Positions 39,267 to 42,262 of a DNA stretch of 42,262 bases are shown here, one piece after another. This DNA comes from Lobulomyces angularis (lineage: Eukaryota; Chytridiomycota; Chytridiomycetes; Lobulomycetales; Lobulomycetaceae), in assembly GCA_027604685.1 (NCBI GenBank), contig JADHYX010000073.1, positions 28,804 through 71,065 of the forward strand, given 5' to 3'. Numbering within the stretch: the first letter of the stretch is position 1; every line of letters starts with the position of its first letter. Made by a program: the position numbers and the translations under genes. The notes under the pieces are model-generated. The model saw nothing but the letters and a program-made list of their open reading frames with translations. It was not told the origin of the DNA and did not search any database.

Positions 39267-40077
39267 TCAAAACAATAGAGACTGAGCTTTTAAATGATCT
39301 ACGATTATATTTTTATAAAATTCTAAACCAGGACATCGAAAGTCAATTTTTTTAGCAAAATCATCAAATTCCCTCATTGCTACTTTCATTTTAAAAAATT
39401 CATCTTTTTCATATTCAAAAATTTCCTCCTGATTTAATGGACCTCCTTGAAATTGTAGAGTCTTTTTTGATGGTAATGAAAGTGATTCATAGTATTCCGG
39501 AAACTTTCCTGTAAGATACCTTTTAGCAGATACCTTCATATGTGTAAGATTTTTGTATATTGATTTTTCATATTTTTTTTTTTTTTTACATGAGAGCGAA
39601 TTAACTCACAAACTTTTCTTGAAAATCCAAGACTCTTTAGGTATTGTGCACTAACAATTTCGTGATCGACAACACCCCAACCAGAAACTGAGTCAGATTC
39701 TCCATCTATCATTACAGGTAACTTTTTGCCATCCAACTCAGTTAGTAGATGACCTACATCATGAAACAAAGCGGCAATCACTACTTCCTCGTCATAACCT
39801 TCCAACAGTGAATGAAAAAAAATTAAATTTAAAAAGAAATTTTACGGTACCTTTCGACTGGGCACAATGAGCGGCTTGTAATGCATGCTCCAGTTGAGAA
39901 ACTTGTTCACCAACATAACTAAATTTAATAAAAAAAAAAGTTAATAGTTTTTATCAAAATGTACCCTCTTTGACTTGCTGAGGCCAATAAGTTGAGTAAG
40001 TTTTCCGCAACTTTTTCGCACTTGTTTTCTTCAACTTTTTCCAGTTTGTTCCCAAAAACTTCCAAATTGTTTTGCAT
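39267..40077 (-). CDS. phnZ: PhnZ-like HD-domain mixed-valent di-iron oxygenase
   Basis: Four minus-strand exons (39965-40077, 39851-39918, 39590-39798, 39267-39533) encode 218 aa. The HD-domain ligands are His49, His73-Asp74, His106, His130 and Asp187. Tyr39-x2-Glu42 in YVGEQVSQLEHALQAA and Lys134 in SHVSAK match the substrate-lid and phosphonate-binding residues of bacterial PhnZ (Tyr24, Glu27, Lys108 as I recall). The spacings Y-E +3, Y-H +10, H-HD +24, H-H +24, H-K +4 and H-D +57 all agree; only the HD-to-third-His loop is longer. PhnZ cleaves 2-amino-1-hydroxyethylphosphonate with O2 to glycine and phosphate. Its divergent neighbour belongs to the family of PhnY, the enzyme that makes this substrate. 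A related TmpB-like specificity for other hydroxyphosphonates is possible. No targeting signal is obvious, so it is probably cytosolic. Confidence 0.9.
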
Positions 40078-40134
40078 TCAACTTTTAATTATTTTGTTTT
40101 TTGGTTAGGTTTTTGGGATTTAGTTTCAACAAAG

Positions 40135-40150
40135 CTCCGGAAAAACGGAG
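40135..40150. promoter_or_regulatory. CTCCG-N6-CGGAG inverted repeat in the phnZ/phnY divergent promoter
   Basis: CTCCG (40135-40139) and CGGAG (40146-40150) are exact reverse complements separated by GAAAAA. They lie in the 238-bp spacer between the two start codons (40078-40315), 58 bp from the phnZ start and 165 bp from the phnY start. The CCG-N6-CGG geometry resembles a Zn2Cys6 regulator site and could co-regulate both genes. This is inference from sequence shape only. Confidence 0.4.
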
Positions 40151-40315
40151 TAAATTAAAATGAAAAATGGATGAGAGGAAAAACGGAAAAATAGATCATG
40201 CTCTGCTTTTTTTAAAAAGAAAATAAAAAATTTTTTCTTGAATGAAATAAAAAAAACGATTGTTTAAAAAAAAAAAAAAAATAAAATTATTGTCAAGAAA
40301 AAAAAAAAAGAAGTC

Positions 40316-41456
40316 ATGACAAAAGTAACATTTCAGCTGTGCCAAGATCAAATAAAACACTGGAAGCAAGAGGGATTTTTGCTATTGACAGATTTTTTAA
40401 CTGAAGATGAAAAATTGATCTTCTTAAATGCTGGTTTTTTTTTTTTTATTAATTTTTTCTTTTTTCTTTCTAATCTATTTTTTTTTTCCTTTATTTTATT
40501 TTATTTTTTTTTTCGTCAGCTAAAGAAATTTCAAATTGGCCAGAAAAAAAGTCCAGCTATATGCACTATTATGAAAAAAAAAACGGAGAAAGGATATTAT
40601 GCAGAACAGAAAACTTGTAAGTTTTTTTTTTATTTTTTTTTTATTTATAAATAATTAACAAAAAAAATAAAAAAAATTAAATTTAAATTAGCACTCCATA
40701 TCATCAAAAAATAAGTGATATTTTAAAAAGTCAAAAATTGAACAAACTATTATCAGATTTACTAAAATTTGAAGCAAGTAGAGAAAACAGACACTTAAAT
40801 GCTCAAGATGACAAGGTTTTTTTGTTCAAGGAAAAGATTAATTACAAACTAGCGGGTGCTGCGGGTTTTCCTGCACATCAAGATGCTCCTGGTATTAATT
40901 CAAAAAAAAAAAAAAATAAACATTTTACAAAGAACACTTATTAATTAAGCTTATTTTAGCCTTTATGCAACTAGGAGAGCCAATGCATGTATCGATGATG
41001 ATCGCAGTTGACGAAGCAACGAAAGAAAACGGATGCCTGGAAGTTGTGCGAGGTTCACATCTATCAAACATCCTACCTCAAATGGAAGATGGATCTATTC
41101 ACGAAGATTGGTGCAAAGATAAACTTTGGGAGCCTGTTACTTGCAAACCTGGTGATTGTTTGATCTTTGGTTCATATCTTGCGCATCGCTCAGGTCCTAA
41201 TAACTCTTCAAAAAATAGAAGTGCTTTTTATTTTACTTTCAATGATCAAAATTCGGGAGTGAATTTAAAAAAAAAAAAATAACAAACCTATTAAAATTAA
41301 AATCCTTTTGCAACATTTTTTTAGGACTTGCGTGAATCTTATTACAATGAAAAAAGAGAAAAGTTTCCTCCTATGATTGACAGGATTGATGGAAAAGATT
41401 ACAGTAACGGTGCAAAAACTTACAATCTTGCTACTCCCATTGAAAATGAAATATGA
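40316..41456 (+). CDS. phnY: PhnY-like Fe(II)/2-oxoglutarate dioxygenase (PhyH superfamily)
   Basis: Five exons (40316-40433, 40520-40616, 40692-40891, 40960-41258, 41325-41456) encode 281 aa. The iron-binding facial triad is His134 and Asp136 in PAHQDAP plus His214 in AHRSGPN. Arg225 is placed to bind the 2-oxoglutarate carboxylate. Other conserved blocks are ATKENGCLEVVRGSH, KPGDCLIFGSYLAHRS and DLRESYYNEKREKFPP, and the C-terminal YNLATPI. The start is supported by KHWKQEGFLLLTDFLT, the usual N-terminal element of PhyH proteins. PhnY hydroxylates the alpha carbon of 2-aminoethylphosphonate, giving the PhnZ substrate. The assignment rests on family plus head-to-head pairing with the PhnZ-like gene. 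By itself the sequence would only support a PhyH-family dioxygenase. The C terminus has no PTS1 signal, which argues against peroxisomal phytanoyl-CoA hydroxylase. Confidence 0.85.
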
Positions 41457-41602
41457 AATTTAATTATGTAATTGTTAAAATTTCTTTAAAAAAAAAAAAC
41501 GAAGTTACAATCAAATTTATATTCTTAGGACAAGAAAAAAAAAAAATATATAAAAATCCCCCAAAAAAAAAAAGAATAAAAAAAAAAAAACTGAGTCCTT
41601 TT

Positions 41603-42217
41603 TTAAAAAGTAATACCAAAGTTATTACTCAAAACGTCCAGTTCATTGATGCCCCTGTAAATTTTATTAACCAGAATTTTTTTTTTTTTTCTAAAGTTGT
41701 CAACTGCTTCGTCAATACCATTTTTAATACCATCGTCAATTCTTTCAGTATCAAAGTATATATTTAAAAAACCAAAACTTAATAAGCTAGTTTCAAAATT
41801 TTTTTTTAATTTATTATTATTTTTTGTATCAATGGTATCAATAGTTATCAGATTGCTCTTTATAAATTCTTGCTGTGTAGAAGAAGGTGGTATACTGTTA
41901 TAAATATTTTGCGTGTTGTTTTCTTTAAAGATTTCTGTTAAATTTAATGTATCCAACTTTTCCAATAATCTCAACAAGCTTTCATTGGTCTCTCTTAAAA
42001 ATTTATCAACCCTAACGTTATTGTCGATCAACATAGATTGCATCTCTGGGTTATCGACAATATTTTTTTCTTTTAAATTGTTTAAAATAACTTTCAACTT
42101 GGTAATTTTTGGCCCTAATACGTAGGTAAATTCCTCCTCCAAAGTCCGTAATTGTAGTCTAATCGCCTTTTGCTTTCGATTAAATGATTTTTTAAATTGT
42201 ATTTGGTTATGATCTTT
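41603..42217 (-). CDS. Partial coiled-coil / possible BAG-like protein, 5' end outside the window
   Basis: A single visible exon encodes the C-terminal 204 residues. A TAG acceptor at 42218-42219 shows that more exons lie beyond the right edge. A basic IQ-like segment (IQFKKSFNRKQKAIRLQ) leads into a helical region of BAG-domain flavour, with NPEMQSMLI, RVDKFLRETNESLLRLLEKL and a second helix pair. IQ-BAG arrangements exist in plant co-chaperones that bind Hsp70. The match here is weak and other helical bundles would fit. The tail is Lys-rich and hydrophobic without a membrane segment. It is convergent with the PhnY-like gene, 146 bp away. Confidence 0.55.
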   Translation of the reverse strand, partial: KDHNQIQFKKSFNRKQKAIRLQLRTLEEEFTYVLGPKITKLKVILNNLKEKNIVDNPEMQSMLIDNNVRVDKFLRETNESLLRLLEKLDTLNLTEIFKENNTQNIYNSIPPSSTQQEFIKSNLITIDTIDTKNNNKLKKNFETSLLSFGFLNIYFDTERIDDGIKNGIDEAVDNFRKKKKILVNKIYRGINELDVLSNNFGITF

Positions 42218-42262
42218 CTATCCAAAGAAAAATAAAAGGTTTAAAAATAGAATTAAAAAAAA

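Noticed and set aside
39267..40077. The HD-domain protein as an ordinary nucleotide phosphohydrolase.
   Set aside because: It carries the additional Tyr, Glu and Lys positions and the extra His ligands expected for the di-iron PhnZ subgroup.
40316..41456. The dioxygenase as peroxisomal phytanoyl-CoA hydroxylase.
   Set aside because: There is no PTS1-like C terminus, and it stands head to head with a PhnZ-like gene, which favours a PhnY-type role. This remains an inference.
1..42262. tRNA, rRNA, transposon or viral genes.
   Set aside because: Read on both strands, I saw no cloverleaf-like GC pattern with A/B boxes, and no transposase, reverse transcriptase or capsid motif.

Overview
The window is a strongly AT-rich, gene-dense piece of a eukaryotic nuclear genome. 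Coding regions are split by many very short GT-AG introns, mostly 40 to 125 nt, and the gaps between genes are small. The gene set points to an early-diverging zoosporic fungus or close relative (Rozella/Cryptomycota, aphelid or chytrid type). A myosin-motor chitin synthase, a Rim15-type kinase and an Spg1-type GTPase are fungal traits. A nexin-dynein regulatory complex subunit (DRC1) implies a motile flagellum. I cannot name the species.

Layout, left to right. A three-copy 27-bp repeat (32-111) precedes a giant coiled-coil protein of about 2400 aa (176-7865, +). Next is a full-length chitin synthase with myosin motor, cytochrome b5-like, chitin synthase and DEK_C domains (8191-14479, +), convergent with DRC1 (14722-17860, -). 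DRC1 is divergent from the Spg1/Tem1 septation GTPase (18169-19139, +). A gene-poor stretch of about 2 kb (19140-21203) leads to a 2324-aa Rim15/Greatwall-family kinase with PAS, zinc finger, split AGC kinase and a degenerate receiver domain (21204-28745, +). Then come LSM2 (29204-29672, -), a SANT + JAMM histone-deubiquitinase-like gene resembling MYSM1 (30104-32666, +), a secreted CREG-like protein (32903-33732, -) and a 16-exon disordered/coiled-coil protein (34119-38887, -). The right end holds a head-to-head pair: a PhnZ-like HD-domain oxygenase (39267-40077, -) and a PhnY-like Fe(II)/2-oxoglutarate dioxygenase (40316-41456, +). A coiled-coil, possibly BAG-like gene runs off the right edge (41603-42217, -).

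The most interesting result is the PhnY/PhnZ pair. In bacteria these two enzymes convert 2-aminoethylphosphonate to glycine and phosphate. Here every metal ligand and substrate-contact position I recall for PhnZ is present; within each segment the spacing is unchanged, and the only length difference is one loop. The partner dioxygenase starts 238 bp away on the other strand, so this looks like a compact eukaryotic phosphonate-scavenging module. Other notable points are a 2-nt micro-exon needed to read the GTPase switch II motif, a 16-exon gene whose introns all fall in phase 2, length-3n stopless introns in the Rim15 and CREG-like genes, and a start-codon-only first exon in LSM2.

All exon structures were read by eye from splice signals, frame continuity and family conservation. 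No transcript evidence was available.
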